41,639 nt of DNA from Bacteroidia bacterium (GCA_030537295.1 JAUNNU010000006.1:1-41639), one strand, 5' to 3'. Numbered from the stretch's first letter, positions 15,213 through 23,691 are shown. Numbers and translations: made by a program. Notes: generated by a model not told the origin, from the sequence alone.

Positions 15213-15641
15213 ATGGGTAGAATAATGGCAATTGATTATGGCAGAAAGCGTTGCGGTGTCGCCGTGACCGACCCGCTGCGTATTGTCGCCAACGGATTGA
15301 CCAACGTGCCGGCGCATGAGCTGATGGCCTTCATACAGAACTATGTCAAGACCGAACAGGTCGATGTTATCGTCGTCGGTGAGCCGAAAGACATGAAAAA
15401 CAACGCCTCGGAGTCGGCGAAGTACATCGAACCGTTCGTGAGACAGCTCGAAAAAACTTTCCCGGCCATTGAAATAAAACGCTACGACGAGCGTTTCACT
15501 TCAGTAATCGCACATCAAACGATGCTCGACGCAGGTCTGAAAAAGAAACAACGCCAAAACAAGGAACTCGTTGACACCATAAGCGCGACGCTGATTCTAC
15601 AGTCGTTCATGAATTTTATTAATCGATTACAAAAAACCTAA
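15213..15641 (+). CDS. ruvX: RuvX/YqgF family Holliday junction resolvase-like nuclease
   Basis: RNase H-fold protein of the YqgF family, linked to 16S rRNA 5' end maturation and Holliday junction processing. The 142 residues show the first metal-binding strand MAIDYGRKRCGVAVTD, VVGEPKDMKNNAS, the KRYDERFTSV strand and the late ELVDTISATLILQSF acid. The length is normal. It is followed by def after 34 bases that contain two units of a CCTNAAACA repeat. Confidence 0.92.
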   Translation: MGRIMAIDYGRKRCGVAVTDPLRIVANGLTNVPAHELMAFIQNYVKTEQVDVIVVGEPKDMKNNASESAKYIEPFVRQLEKTFPAIEIKRYDERFTSVIAHQTMLDAGLKKKQRQNKELVDTISATLILQSFMNFINRLQKT

Positions 15642-15675
15642 ATACCTCAAACACCAAAAAAACTAATAAATAATT

Positions 15676-16248
15676 ATGATTTTACCAGTTGTTGCATACG
15701 GCCATCCGATTTTAAAGCGAGTGGCGGAAGATATTGAAGAAAACACGCCTGAGATTCAGAAACTTATCGCCGACATGTTCGAGACGATGTATCATTCCGA
15801 AGGTGTCGGCCTCGCGGCTCCGCAGGTGAACAAGTCGATCCGGCTTTTCGTCATTGACTGCGACCCCTTCAAGGAGAAATATCCCGACGGTGCCGGCGTG
15901 AAGAAGGTTTTCATAAACGCCGAGATCGTCGAACTTTCTGGCGAGCCGTGGATCTTCAAGGAGGGCTGCCTCAGCCTGCCTGAAATGGGCGAAGACGTGG
16001 AACGCCCAAGCATCGTGAAAATCAATTATTTAGATGAGAATTTCGTGGAGCATGAAGACACGTTCTCCGGCATCGTGGCACGCGTCATCCAGCATGAATA
16101 TGACCACCTCGAAGGAAAAGTCTATGTTGACCGCCTCAGCTCGATGCGCAAGATGCTGCTTAAAAACAAACTGCGCAACATCTCCGAAGGCCGCGTTGAA
16201 GTCGATTACAAGATGATTTTCCCGAACAAGAAAAAAGGAAAAAGATAA
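15676..16248 (+). CDS. def: Peptide deformylase
   Basis: Iron-dependent hydrolase that removes the formyl group from new proteins. All three motifs are present: GVGLAAPQV (44-51), EGCLSLP with metal ligand Cys98, and QHEYDHLEG with ligands His140 and His144 and catalytic Glu141. The length is 190 residues. The neighbours ruvX upstream and a TPR lipoprotein downstream are a frequent Bacteroidota arrangement (from memory). Confidence 0.97.
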   Translation: MILPVVAYGHPILKRVAEDIEENTPEIQKLIADMFETMYHSEGVGLAAPQVNKSIRLFVIDCDPFKEKYPDGAGVKKVFINAEIVELSGEPWIFKEGCLSLPEMGEDVERPSIVKINYLDENFVEHEDTFSGIVARVIQHEYDHLEGKVYVDRLSSMRKMLLKNKLRNISEGRVEVDYKMIFPNKKKGKR

Positions 16249-16300
16249 CCTCAAACACCTAATTACCTTAAACACCTAAACACCTCAAACACCTAAACAA
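16249..16300. repeat. CCTNAAACA tandem repeat between def and the TPR gene
   Basis: Six units of 8-9 bases fill the whole gap: CCTCAAACA, CCTAATTA, CCTTAAACA, CCTAAACA, CCTCAAACA, CCTAAACAA. Two more units lie at 15637-15653 between ruvX and def. The array starts right after the def stop and ends at the next ATG, so it serves as the leader of the next gene. Confidence 0.85.
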
Positions 16301-16804
16301 ATGAAGAAACTCACACCTTTATTAATAGTGGCGGTTGCCATGATGATTTTCAGTTGCGGCAACAACGTTTCAAACCGCATCGCGAAACTCGAGAAACAGG
16401 CTTTCGCGACGGAAAGTGCGATGAATCCTGAAGTCGCGGAGCAGCTCGTTGACGCCTATTGCGATTTTGCTGCGCAAAACCCGGAAAACCAACAGTCTGC
16501 GGAATATCTTTTCAAGGCAATGGATGTCTCGATGAATTTTGACAACCCGACCAAAACCTTCGGCATCATCGACCGTCTCGTTGCCGAATATCCTGATTAT
16601 GAGAAGACACAGATGGCGGTATTCGTCAAAGGCTTCATCTACGAGACGCGTTACAACGATGTCGAACAGGCCAAGGCCGCTTACGAAAAATATCTTGAAC
16701 TGTATCCAGAGGGCGCAATGGCCGCCGACTGCCGCGCCTCCATCGAAAACCTCGGCCTCACACCAGAGGAACTCGTGAAGAAATTCGAGGCGATGGAAGA
16801 ATGA
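16301..16804 (+). CDS. TPR-containing lipoprotein
   Basis: A signal peptide ends in IFSC with lipidated Cys19. The mature 149 residues are helical with TPR-like repeats (for example DVEQAKAAYEKYLELYPEG), similar in style to BamD/YbgF-type periplasmic adaptors but shorter. It may hold a periplasmic or outer-membrane complex together; no specific partner can be named. It is the last gene of the ruvX-def unit. A candidate promoter for the next transcription unit lies about 70 bases downstream. Confidence 0.82.
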   Translation: MKKLTPLLIVAVAMMIFSCGNNVSNRIAKLEKQAFATESAMNPEVAEQLVDAYCDFAAQNPENQQSAEYLFKAMDVSMNFDNPTKTFGIIDRLVAEYPDYEKTQMAVFVKGFIYETRYNDVEQAKAAYEKYLELYPEGAMAADCRASIENLGLTPEELVKKFEAMEE

Positions 16805-16872
16805 GGACGACAGACAGACGGCAGGACGCAAAAAAAAATGAAAAATTAATGCCCGCATATTGAAAAAAACTG

Positions 16873-16880
16873 TATTTTTG
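16873..16880 (+). promoter_or_regulatory. -7 promoter element upstream of the lipoprotein pair
   Basis: TATTTTTG matches TAnnTTTG, with no TTG at the ideal distance. Transcription would start near 16887 and give a leader of about 290 bases before the 45-codon gene at 17177. Confidence 0.5.
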
Positions 16881-17176
16881 CCGCCACTATGAAGAGTATG
16901 TATTTACAATATAGGAATCAGCGTGTTAATCCGTCAGTTTTGATGGAGAGCTTTGGTTGTAAATACCCCCCCCCCGGTTGTCTAAATCACTGTAAATTAA
17001 TAATATACGATTTGTTAAAAATTCTGCCGCTGACCGCAAGTCAGGGGCTTTCGGCGTTTGCTGTGGTTTCAGGGAATCGCTTTCCGGGACGTTATGGACA
17101 TCAGTGACTTTAAAATCTGTCAGTTAGAGAGAAAAATTAATAAAATATTGTAATAACTTAATAAATTAAAAAAAAG
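16881..17176 (+). other. Long leader region with a C10 tract
   Basis: No convincing gene is seen. A 72-codon ORF (16889-17107) opens right after the promoter but has no recognisable family or signal. Ten consecutive C residues stand at 16966-16975. A short hairpin, CTGAC-CGCAA-GTCAG, lies near 17030-17045 inside a GC-rich patch that contrasts with the A/T-rich flanks. The region may be a structured 5' leader of the downstream peptide and lipoprotein genes. Confidence 0.4.
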
Positions 17177-17314
17177 GTGAAAATCAACGAAAAAAAGGGC
17201 TACGAAGCCCCGAGAATCGAAGCCGCGAGCTTCAGGACAGAAAACGGCTACGCCGCGAGCGAGCCTGTGATGAGTTCAACCACAAAAATCACAATGGGTG
17301 GCGGCATACTCTAA
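17177..17314 (+). CDS. 45-residue peptide upstream of fimbrillin-like lipoproteins
   Basis: A GTG-initiated ORF encodes a 45-residue peptide starting VKINEKKGYEAPRIEAASF and ending ITMGGGIL. The K-Y-x-x-P-x-I/M-E motif near the N-terminus is typical of very short Bacteroidales peptides that, from memory, precede fimbrillin or surface lipoprotein operons. It has no signal peptide. No in-frame ATG extends it. The lipoprotein gene follows 45 bases downstream. The function is unknown. Confidence 0.6.
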   Translation: MKINEKKGYEAPRIEAASFRTENGYAASEPVMSSTTKITMGGGIL

Positions 17315-17359
17315 GAGTTAAAGATTAAAAAAGTTTAATGTAAAAAAGAGATTGGAAAA

Positions 17360-19093
17360 ATGAAAAAGCTAACGTTAATTGTTTCAGCATTGGCAATTGT
17401 ACTCGGATTGTCACAATGTGCGAAGAAGCCGAATGCGCCGGTATTTGGCGGCGTGGTAAGGGAAATCACATTCAATGCGACCGGCAACGGCGCGAAAGGC
17501 GATTTTTATCAGGATGGCGAACAGTTGAGATTGAAATGGCAGGATGGCGACAAACTTTATGTCTATTCAAGTGAAAGCTCCGAATATTTTGATGAAAGCA
17601 GTGGATCTTATTGTGGCGCATTGGATATTTCCAGTAGAGTTAGCCCGGAAGAAGCAATATTCAAAGGTGACATAAAAGTCAATGAAAAGATTGGATACCT
17701 GCGTTTCGTTCATGTCGGACAGCGGATTGCAGTTATAGACGGCGCAGCCACATGCGATTATTCAACGCAGAATGGTGTCATTGCGGAGGGCAGTGACAAT
17801 ATTGCCAGAAAGGTGATGGCGCACATCGACCTTCCTTTGACAGCCGGTGAATATGAGGGAACTCTTAAAACAGAATATTCAGTTATTGAGTTCAAAATGG
17901 ATTTCTTCAAAGGAAAAACTGTCACTATGACAGGATATACAAACGACAAGCTGACATTGAACTCAAACGGTTCATTCGTAGCGTCAAGATCAGAGGCGAC
18001 ATCAATTTCTTTGGGGGCAATTTCAAATAACCTTTATTATTTAATAGTTTTGCCGGAAGGGACCGCACCGACATATAAATTTAATGATGGTGGGGCTGAT
18101 TATGAGAAAAAGGCGACAAAACCAGTGGAAGGCGGTTATTTCTACAGCAATTCAGGCAGCCCGATTCCTGTTGTTGACGATGACGTTCTTCCGGGTTTGT
18201 TCACTGTCTCGAGCGCCGGCAAGAAAGTTCATTTCTCAAAAGGCAACTTGAGATACAATGCCGCTCAGAATAAATGGTCTTTCGCAGACAATCAGTACGA
18301 TGTCATCGGAGATGACAACATTAATATTTCAGAAACATACGACGGCTGGATTGACCTGTTCGGCTGGGGGACAGGATATGCAACCAAAGACGGTGGAAAT
18401 AAATCATATCCTTGGCAGAACACCATGTGCTATGGGACTAATAACTACTATGCAGTCGGCCAGTCAAAACTGAATGATGGTTTTGCAGATTCTGGAAACA
18501 AGTATGACTGGGGACATAATATAAATGGCGGAAGCACATGGTACACTTTGTCATATACACAATGGAAGTGGTTACTCGGTCCTAAGTCAAATGGTGCAAT
18601 TTCTATTGATCCAGGTATTAATTGCCGCGAGACAGAAGTGAAAATAAATGGAGTAACCGGCAACCATCTTTATGCAATGGTCAAAGTTAACGGTAAATGC
18701 GGGCTTCTCATCTTCCCTGACACATTCACATGGGATGAAGCCACTATGGGTGAAGCTCCTGCAACTCTGAATACACACAGTGATAATTGGAATAATGTCA
18801 ATTATACGTCATCTGAATTCGCTGCCATGCAGGATGCTGGTATAGCGTTTTTGCCTACAACAGGCTATAGAGGCAATGTGGAGGTATCAACCCCTCCAGA
18901 CCCGGTCAAAATATATAAAGTTGACATCAATGGTAATTATTGGTCAAGCGATAAACATGCTGAAAGTGGGTTGCAAGCAAAGCAGTTGCTTTTTCATAGT
19001 GGTGCCGTTAATTCAGAACGTTCTGACTACCGTTGTAATGGTTTTGCTGTCCGTCTCGTTGTTGATGACGAAAACGTCAGTTCTGGAAAATAG
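17360..19093 (+). CDS. Fimbrillin-like surface lipoprotein with C-terminal Fib_succ_major-like domain
   Basis: The 577 residues begin with a lipoprotein signal ending LSQC (Cys20). The N-terminal half (about 30-270) has the pattern of fimbrillin-family lipoproteins: ITFNATGNG, a WQDGDKLYVY strand, and a segment near LIVLPEGTAPTYKF. The C-terminal half (about 280-575) contains HFSKGNLRYN, DLFGWGTG, YDWGHNI, TLSYTQWKWLL, IFPDTFTW, GIAFLPTTGYR, NYWSSDK and GFAVRLV, a pattern shared with Fibrobacter major paralogous/DUF1566-like domains. It is probably displayed at the outer membrane. Its ligand is unknown. A paralogue follows 48 bases later. Confidence 0.82.
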   Translation: MKKLTLIVSALAIVLGLSQCAKKPNAPVFGGVVREITFNATGNGAKGDFYQDGEQLRLKWQDGDKLYVYSSESSEYFDESSGSYCGALDISSRVSPEEAIFKGDIKVNEKIGYLRFVHVGQRIAVIDGAATCDYSTQNGVIAEGSDNIARKVMAHIDLPLTAGEYEGTLKTEYSVIEFKMDFFKGKTVTMTGYTNDKLTLNSNGSFVASRSEATSISLGAISNNLYYLIVLPEGTAPTYKFNDGGADYEKKATKPVEGGYFYSNSGSPIPVVDDDVLPGLFTVSSAGKKVHFSKGNLRYNAAQNKWSFADNQYDVIGDDNINISETYDGWIDLFGWGTGYATKDGGNKSYPWQNTMCYGTNNYYAVGQSKLNDGFADSGNKYDWGHNINGGSTWYTLSYTQWKWLLGPKSNGAISIDPGINCRETEVKINGVTGNHLYAMVKVNGKCGLLIFPDTFTWDEATMGEAPATLNTHSDNWNNVNYTSSEFAAMQDAGIAFLPTTGYRGNVEVSTPPDPVKIYKVDINGNYWSSDKHAESGLQAKQLLFHSGAVNSERSDYRCNGFAVRLVVDDENVSSGK

Positions 19094-19141
19094 TAATATC
19101 AGGAAAAAATATAATCCAATTGCGGATTGACAATACCAACG

Positions 19142-20839
19142 ATGAAAAGGATATTTGTGATAATGATGCTGGCTTGCACTGCGTTTTTCGCGACGCAGTG
19201 CAAGAAAGCCAAAGTGGATTCTCTGCCCGGCAGTCTGTCTGGCGAGACGATTGACGTTACTTTGAGAGTGGATAACAACGGTTCAAGGACCGGAATCACG
19301 CCAACCGGCATTGTCACATGGAATGCCGGCGACAAAATATATGTCGTAGGTGCGAAAGACGGTCTTCTTGGATTCGTGACAGCGCAAAATTCAGGTGCTT
19401 CGGCATATTTCACAGGTTCTATAAGCAAGGGTGGTAATAATCAGATTTTCCACTATTATTATGTTGGGAATAATACTTTCAGCAACGCTGACTATAATTA
19501 TAATGTTGCAAATCAAAATGGCGACATTGAAACCATCACGGCCAATTCGCATCTGATGCATGGGGAAAGCCAGTCGGAAATCGCACCTGGCACAACCGAC
19601 CTCGGTGCAATTGAAATGACGAGCATGATAGCATTGGCGCGTTTGAATTTCATGGCAGGCGGAGTCGCGACAAACGATGATGTCACGTGCAAGGGAGCTT
19701 TTTCGTCAGCTACACTTGACATAAAAACAGGAGAGTTTAAGACAAGGACACCCGGCAACATCACTTTGAATGCAGTGAACAGTGACTATTACGTGGTGCT
19801 GATACCAAATGCCGATAACAGCAGCCAGACTTTGGAGTTCAAAGACCAGCACTATGGCGTAATTAAGATGACCAAGCCGATAGCGGCAAATGTTCTGTAC
19901 TCCGCAGGTGACGGAACACCGTTTGTTGTCAACATTGAGCCGCTCTATGTTGACGTTGCACCCGGGACTGGGCTGTTTGAGGTTTCAAATGATGATGGCA
20001 AAACAACAAAGAATGTCAGATTCGCCAAAGGCAACCTGGTGTATTACGGGTCGAATTATGTCGGAGACCCGACTGGAGCTGTTTGGAAAATGCATTCAAA
20101 ACAATGGGCTTACGTCTGGGGGAACGACAATGGCTATTCTTCTACTGGAGGTACCTTTACTCCGGGAAAAACGTTGATTTTTGATCTTTTCGGTTGGGGA
20201 ACCGGGAGATTGGAGGCAGATGGAGGTGGGAAGCCGTGGAATAGCGAAACAAATTCATACGGTACCAGTAATAATTATTTGAATTCAGGAGATGCGACAT
20301 CAGCAAATTTTTATGAATGGGGGCATCTGATTCCCTATAATGGTGCTGAAAAAATTTGGTACACTTTGACGAAAAAACAATGGGCCTGGATTATTGACGG
20401 ACGTGAAACAGGTGTTACTATCGGTTCTGTCACAAATTGCAGATATGCTAAAGTGAAAGTGAAAGGCATTCCCGGTTTGTTGATATTTCCAAACAGTTTC
20501 ACATGGACAGCGGCAATGGGTACGGAGCCAACAACTATTAATGCATTTAATGCTAACTGGAATGGCACTGACTATGATGAATCACAATTTGCAGTGATTG
20601 AATCTGCCGGTGCGGTGTTTTTGCCCGCAAGTGGACAACGTCTTTTAAACGGAACTACAGTAAATTCGGTTGGTAATATTGGAGAATATGGCCGCTATTG
20701 GACAGGAACAGGGAAAGAAGATACATCGGTAACTGATAAAGCATATTATTTAAAATTTGATAAGACGAATTGTAACGTCCCTGGCACTACGACGGATCGT
20801 TGTGTCGGTTTCGCAGTCCGTCTTGCAATGGATGAATAA
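19142..20839 (+). CDS. Fimbrillin-like surface lipoprotein, paralogue of the preceding gene
   Basis: Lipoprotein signal MKRIFVIMMLACTAFFATQC with Cys20; the start at 19142 is chosen over a TTG-initiated extension at 19127. The 565-residue protein repeats the architecture of its neighbour: a fimbrillin-like N half (TGIVTWNAGDKIYVV, YFTGSISKG) and a C half with FAKGNLVYY, DLFGWGTG, YEWGHLI, TLTKKQWAWI, IFPNSFTW, AVFLPASGQR, RYWTGTG and GFAVRLA. Identity appears highest in the C half. The pair probably arose by tandem duplication. A bidirectional terminator follows. Confidence 0.82.
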   Translation: MKRIFVIMMLACTAFFATQCKKAKVDSLPGSLSGETIDVTLRVDNNGSRTGITPTGIVTWNAGDKIYVVGAKDGLLGFVTAQNSGASAYFTGSISKGGNNQIFHYYYVGNNTFSNADYNYNVANQNGDIETITANSHLMHGESQSEIAPGTTDLGAIEMTSMIALARLNFMAGGVATNDDVTCKGAFSSATLDIKTGEFKTRTPGNITLNAVNSDYYVVLIPNADNSSQTLEFKDQHYGVIKMTKPIAANVLYSAGDGTPFVVNIEPLYVDVAPGTGLFEVSNDDGKTTKNVRFAKGNLVYYGSNYVGDPTGAVWKMHSKQWAYVWGNDNGYSSTGGTFTPGKTLIFDLFGWGTGRLEADGGGKPWNSETNSYGTSNNYLNSGDATSANFYEWGHLIPYNGAEKIWYTLTKKQWAWIIDGRETGVTIGSVTNCRYAKVKVKGIPGLLIFPNSFTWTAAMGTEPTTINAFNANWNGTDYDESQFAVIESAGAVFLPASGQRLLNGTTVNSVGNIGEYGRYWTGTGKEDTSVTDKAYYLKFDKTNCNVPGTTTDRCVGFAVRLAMDE

Positions 20840-20880
20840 CAGAATACTGCTTGACGGCAATTATTTCGTAAGATTAAAAG

Positions 20881-20917
20881 AAAGACAGAGGCTTCGTTTG
20901 AGGTCTCTGTCTTTTTT
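20881..20917 (+). terminator. Terminator shared by the lipoprotein operon and engB
   Basis: A 10-base-pair stem (20881-20890 with 20905-20914), a 14-base loop and a T-run to 20917 form an intrinsic terminator on +. Read on the minus strand, the stem is followed by TCTTTTAAT, so it may also stop transcripts from engB. The stretch from 20918 to 21072 shows no convincing gene. Confidence 0.8.
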
Positions 20918-21072
20918 AACCAAAACCGTAACTGCCGGCATCTGTTGCGGGTCGTCACAGCAACAGAAATATCCGCGTCCGACCTGCGGCGATTCGGGAA
21001 GGACCTTTGCTCTGTCAGTGTTTGCGTCGATATGGAGAAAACGAATACCGAAAGCCGGGAAGTCGTGGAGGT

Positions 21073-21678
21073 TTAGATCTGTCTGAATCCCTTGTTGTAT
21101 TCCTCGATGAAATCCAGCACGTCGTCTTTTCCGAGACCGCTTTCTGACGATGTAACAAACATCGTCGGCAGTTCCTCCCATTCTTCAAGAAGCCGCGTCT
21201 TGTAGGCTTCGATGTTGTTAATCAGTTGGTTTTTCTTCAATTTATCAGTTTTCGTGAAGATTATCACGAATGGCACTTGGCTCTCGCCGAGCTTCGCCAT
21301 GAACTCCAGGTCGATTTTCTGCGGCTCGATGCGGCTGTCAACTAAAACGAAGGTGACAATCAGGTTTTGGCGGTTCATGATGTAACTGTCGAGCATCTTC
21401 TCCCACATCTCGCGGTCTTTTAGCGAGCGTTTCGCAAAACCGTATCCCGGAAGGTCAACAAGATACCATTCGCCGTTGATTATGAAATGGTTGATGGTTA
21501 TCGTCTTGCCCGGCGTCGCCGACACCTTCGCCAACTTCCCGTTGTTCGTCAGCATATTAATCAATGACGATTTCCCTACGTTGGAACGCCCGATGAAAGC
21601 GTATTCCGGCTTGTTCGCCGCCGGCAGCTTGTCGATTTTTGTGTTGCTTTGCAGAAAAGTTGCAGTCTTTATTACCAT
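21073..21678 (-). CDS. engB: Ribosome biogenesis GTP-binding protein YihA/EngB
   Basis: TRAFAC GTPase needed for 50S assembly. The 201 residues show G1 GRSNVGKS (30-37), G2 around TPGKTI, G3 DLPGYG and G4 TKTD. The Met at 21678 ([12 protein letters not shown]) is preferred over an in-frame ATG at 21717, because the family starts there and the -7 element lies just upstream at 21694. It diverges from mraZ. Confidence 0.95.
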   Translation of the reverse strand: MVIKTATFLQSNTKIDKLPAANKPEYAFIGRSNVGKSSLINMLTNNGKLAKVSATPGKTITINHFIINGEWYLVDLPGYGFAKRSLKDREMWEKMLDSYIMNRQNLIVTFVLVDSRIEPQKIDLEFMAKLGESQVPFVIIFTKTDKLKKNQLINNIEAYKTRLLEEWEELPTMFVTSSESGLGKDDVLDFIEEYNKGFRQI

Positions 21679-21693
21679 GAAAATTAATTTTTG

Positions 21694-21701
21694 CAAAAAT
21701 A
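21694..21701 (-). promoter_or_regulatory. -7 promoter element of engB
   Basis: The minus strand reads TATTTTTG, matching TAnnTTTG, 15 bases before the chosen engB start. No TTG is seen at the ideal spacing. Confidence 0.5.
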
Positions 21702-21833
21702 AGAAAATTCCTTTCATAAAAGCCTGAAAAAATTTTGTTGATAACTTTGTCGTTGTAAATACCAGTGTTTATTGGTGTTTGCAACGGTGTTACTAAAATG
21801 TTGATAACTTTTTATTCAAAAAAATTAAAAAAG

Positions 21834-21866
21834 TGGGTTAATGTGGGAAAAAATGTAGTATTTTTA
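21834..21866 (+). promoter_or_regulatory. Putative MraZ-box repeats over the mraZ promoter
   Basis: TGGGT (21834-21838) and TGGGA (21844-21848) are direct repeats with a 10-base period, matching the known MraZ operator TGGGN-N5-TGGGN; TGTAG at 21854-21858 could be a degenerate third box. A -7-like TATTTTTA (21859-21866) stands just downstream, so bound MraZ would cover the -33 region. Further upstream, GTTGATAACTTT occurs twice (about 21738 and 21800). Confidence 0.55.
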
Positions 21867-21889
21867 CAACCTGAAAAATTGAATGGAAA

Positions 21890-22354
21890 ATGATTTATCC
21901 GATAGGCGAATATGGTTGTAAATTAGACGCTAAGGGCCGTCTGCTGTTGCCGAGCAGTTTCAAGGAACAGCTCGGAACGGCGTTGGACGACGGTTTTGTC
22001 TTGCGTCCGGGGCTGTATGAGCCGTGTCTCGACATGTTCGGGATGGACGACTGGCGCAAGCTTCAGGAACGCCTCGGAAAGATGAACTCATTCAAGAAGG
22101 AGACGCTTATAATACAGCGCAGGATTAATGCGGGGGCGCGGTTGGTGAAGATTGACGGCAGCGGTCGTCTCCAGATTCCGAAAGACCTTTTGGAGAAATG
22201 CGGCATGGTGAAGGACGTGGTGATCTCGTCGCTGACCGACAGGATGCAGATCTGGGGAAGTGAGCAGCTCGAGAAGAGCAACGCGGAGGTTTCGGACGAG
22301 GACTTCATGAAGATGCTTGAGGACAACCTCGGAAATGTCGATTTTAATGGATAA
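21890..22354 (+). CDS. mraZ: Transcriptional regulator MraZ
   Basis: DNA-binding regulator heading the division and cell-wall cluster; it usually represses its own operon through TGGGN repeats. The 154 residues contain two AbrB-like SpoVT domains, each with the family motif (LDAKGRLLLPSSFK near residue 11 and IDGSGRLQIPKDL near 86). The ATG lies about 23 bases after the -7-like element. rsmH follows after 18 bases. Confidence 0.95.
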   Translation: MIYPIGEYGCKLDAKGRLLLPSSFKEQLGTALDDGFVLRPGLYEPCLDMFGMDDWRKLQERLGKMNSFKKETLIIQRRINAGARLVKIDGSGRLQIPKDLLEKCGMVKDVVISSLTDRMQIWGSEQLEKSNAEVSDEDFMKMLEDNLGNVDFNG

Positions 22355-22372
22355 CAAAACAAATATAAAGAT

Positions 22373-23272
22373 ATGTATCATAATCCGGTGATGTTAGAAG
22401 AATGCATGGACGGGCTGAATATCAACCCGGACGGGCTGTATGTTGACGTTACTTTCGGCGGCGGCGGTCATTCGCGCCGGATTCTGGAGCAGCTCGACGG
22501 CGGCCATCTCTATGCCTTCGACCAGGATGCCGACGCGGCAAAGAACGCCTTCGATGACCCGCGTTTCACGTTCATACCGCAGAATTTCAAGTACATGAAG
22601 AACTTCGTGCAGCTTCATGCCCGCTCGAAGGTTGACGGCATCCTCGCCGACCTCGGCGTCTCCTCGTATCAGTTCGACACGCCGGAGAAAGGTTTCTCCA
22701 CGCGTTTCGAAGGCCGGTTGGACATGCGTATGAACCAGAACGCCCCCGTTGACGCGGCCGGAGTGGTGAACGGCTACGAAGTGGGTTCGCTGGCAAGCGT
22801 GCTCTCGCGTTACGGCGAACTCAAGAACGCCTTGGCATTGGCTCGCGACATCGAGTTGGCACGCTCGGTGAAACCGCTTGAGACAACGACTGACCTGAAA
22901 GAGGCGGTGGCGGCTCATCTTCAGAAAGGTGCTGAAAACAAGATGCTCGCGCAGATTTTCCAGGCGTTGAGGATAGAAGTCAACAAAGAGATGGAAGTGC
23001 TTGAGGCTTTTCTCTCGCAGTGCGCCGACATGCTGAAACCCGGCGGCCGCCTTGTGGTGATGTCGTATCATTCGCTCGAAGACCGCCTCGTGAAAAACTT
23101 CATGAGAAGCGGCAACGCCAGCGGCGAAGTGGAAAAAGATTTCTTCGGCAACCAACTCACACCTTATAAATTGATAACGCACAAGCCGATTGTGCCGACA
23201 GACGAGGAAATCGCCGTCAACAGCAGGGCGAGAAGCGCCAAACTCAGGGTGGCAGAAAGGAGGTCGGAATGA
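22373..23272 (+). CDS. rsmH: 16S rRNA (cytosine(1402)-N(4))-methyltransferase
   Basis: Methylates N4 of C1402 in 16S rRNA. The 299 residues contain HNPVMLEE at the N-terminus, the SAM motif VDVTFGGGGHSRRIL (25-38), GILADLGVSS, and the C-terminal VMSYHSLEDRLVKNF. Length and position after mraZ are canonical. Its stop overlaps the ftsL-like start by four bases (ATGA), indicating coupled translation. Confidence 0.96.
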   Translation: MYHNPVMLEECMDGLNINPDGLYVDVTFGGGGHSRRILEQLDGGHLYAFDQDADAAKNAFDDPRFTFIPQNFKYMKNFVQLHARSKVDGILADLGVSSYQFDTPEKGFSTRFEGRLDMRMNQNAPVDAAGVVNGYEVGSLASVLSRYGELKNALALARDIELARSVKPLETTTDLKEAVAAHLQKGAENKMLAQIFQALRIEVNKEMEVLEAFLSQCADMLKPGGRLVVMSYHSLEDRLVKNFMRSGNASGEVEKDFFGNQLTPYKLITHKPIVPTDEEIAVNSRARSAKLRVAERRSE

Positions 23273-23676
23273 GTGACGATAAACTTACAATAAGAGAAGA
23301 GGAACAGAATCTTCCGGAAGAACAGACGATAAAACTTCCGAAAAAGAGAAACACATCGTTTCTCCCGGATTTCATCGGCGGCGACCTGTTTACAAAAAAG
23401 ACGGTGACGAGGCAACTGCCATTCATCATTTACGTGGTGGCACTGTCAATGATTTATATAACAAACACTTACATCGCAGAAGATGTGAACAGCGAACTCA
23501 TGATACAGAACCGCGTGCTTGAAAGCAAACACGTGGAATATATCTACAACAAATCGGAAATCACAAAACTCACGAAGCAGACACAGCTTGTCAAACAATT
23601 GAAAAACAAGGGGATAAAGGAATCTGTTGAACCGTTGAAAAAAATAACAATAGATGTAAAACAAGATAATAACTAA
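23269..23676 (+). CDS. FtsL-like divisome protein
   Basis: Small bitopic membrane protein: a charged cytoplasmic N-terminus (1-48), one membrane helix (about 49-68) and a periplasmic helix able to form a coiled coil (about 72-120). This is the layout of Bacteroidota FtsL-like proteins (135 residues, with the longer cytoplasmic arm common in the phylum). Sequence conservation is low in this family, so the call depends on topology and on position between rsmH and the transpeptidase gene. Confidence 0.8.
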   Translation: MSDDKLTIREEEQNLPEEQTIKLPKKRNTSFLPDFIGGDLFTKKTVTRQLPFIIYVVALSMIYITNTYIAEDVNSELMIQNRVLESKHVEYIYNKSEITKLTKQTQLVKQLKNKGIKESVEPLKKITIDVKQDNN

Positions 23677-23691
23677 CAAAACAAAAAGATT

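Noticed and set aside
16249..16300. CRISPR array
   Set aside because: Units are 8-9 bases with no spacers; it is a simple tandem repeat, and no cas gene is present.
16889..17107. 72-codon ORF directly after the -7 element, spanning the C10 tract
   Set aside because: No signal, family or plausible composition; the C10 tract runs through it and the following 45-codon gene is the better candidate. Kept only as part of the leader.
20861..21181. ORF antisense to the lipoprotein end and overlapping engB, with a CCCDDPQQ patch
   Set aside because: It overlaps the engB coding end and a terminator hairpin, has no credible start of its own after engB, and shows no recognisable family.
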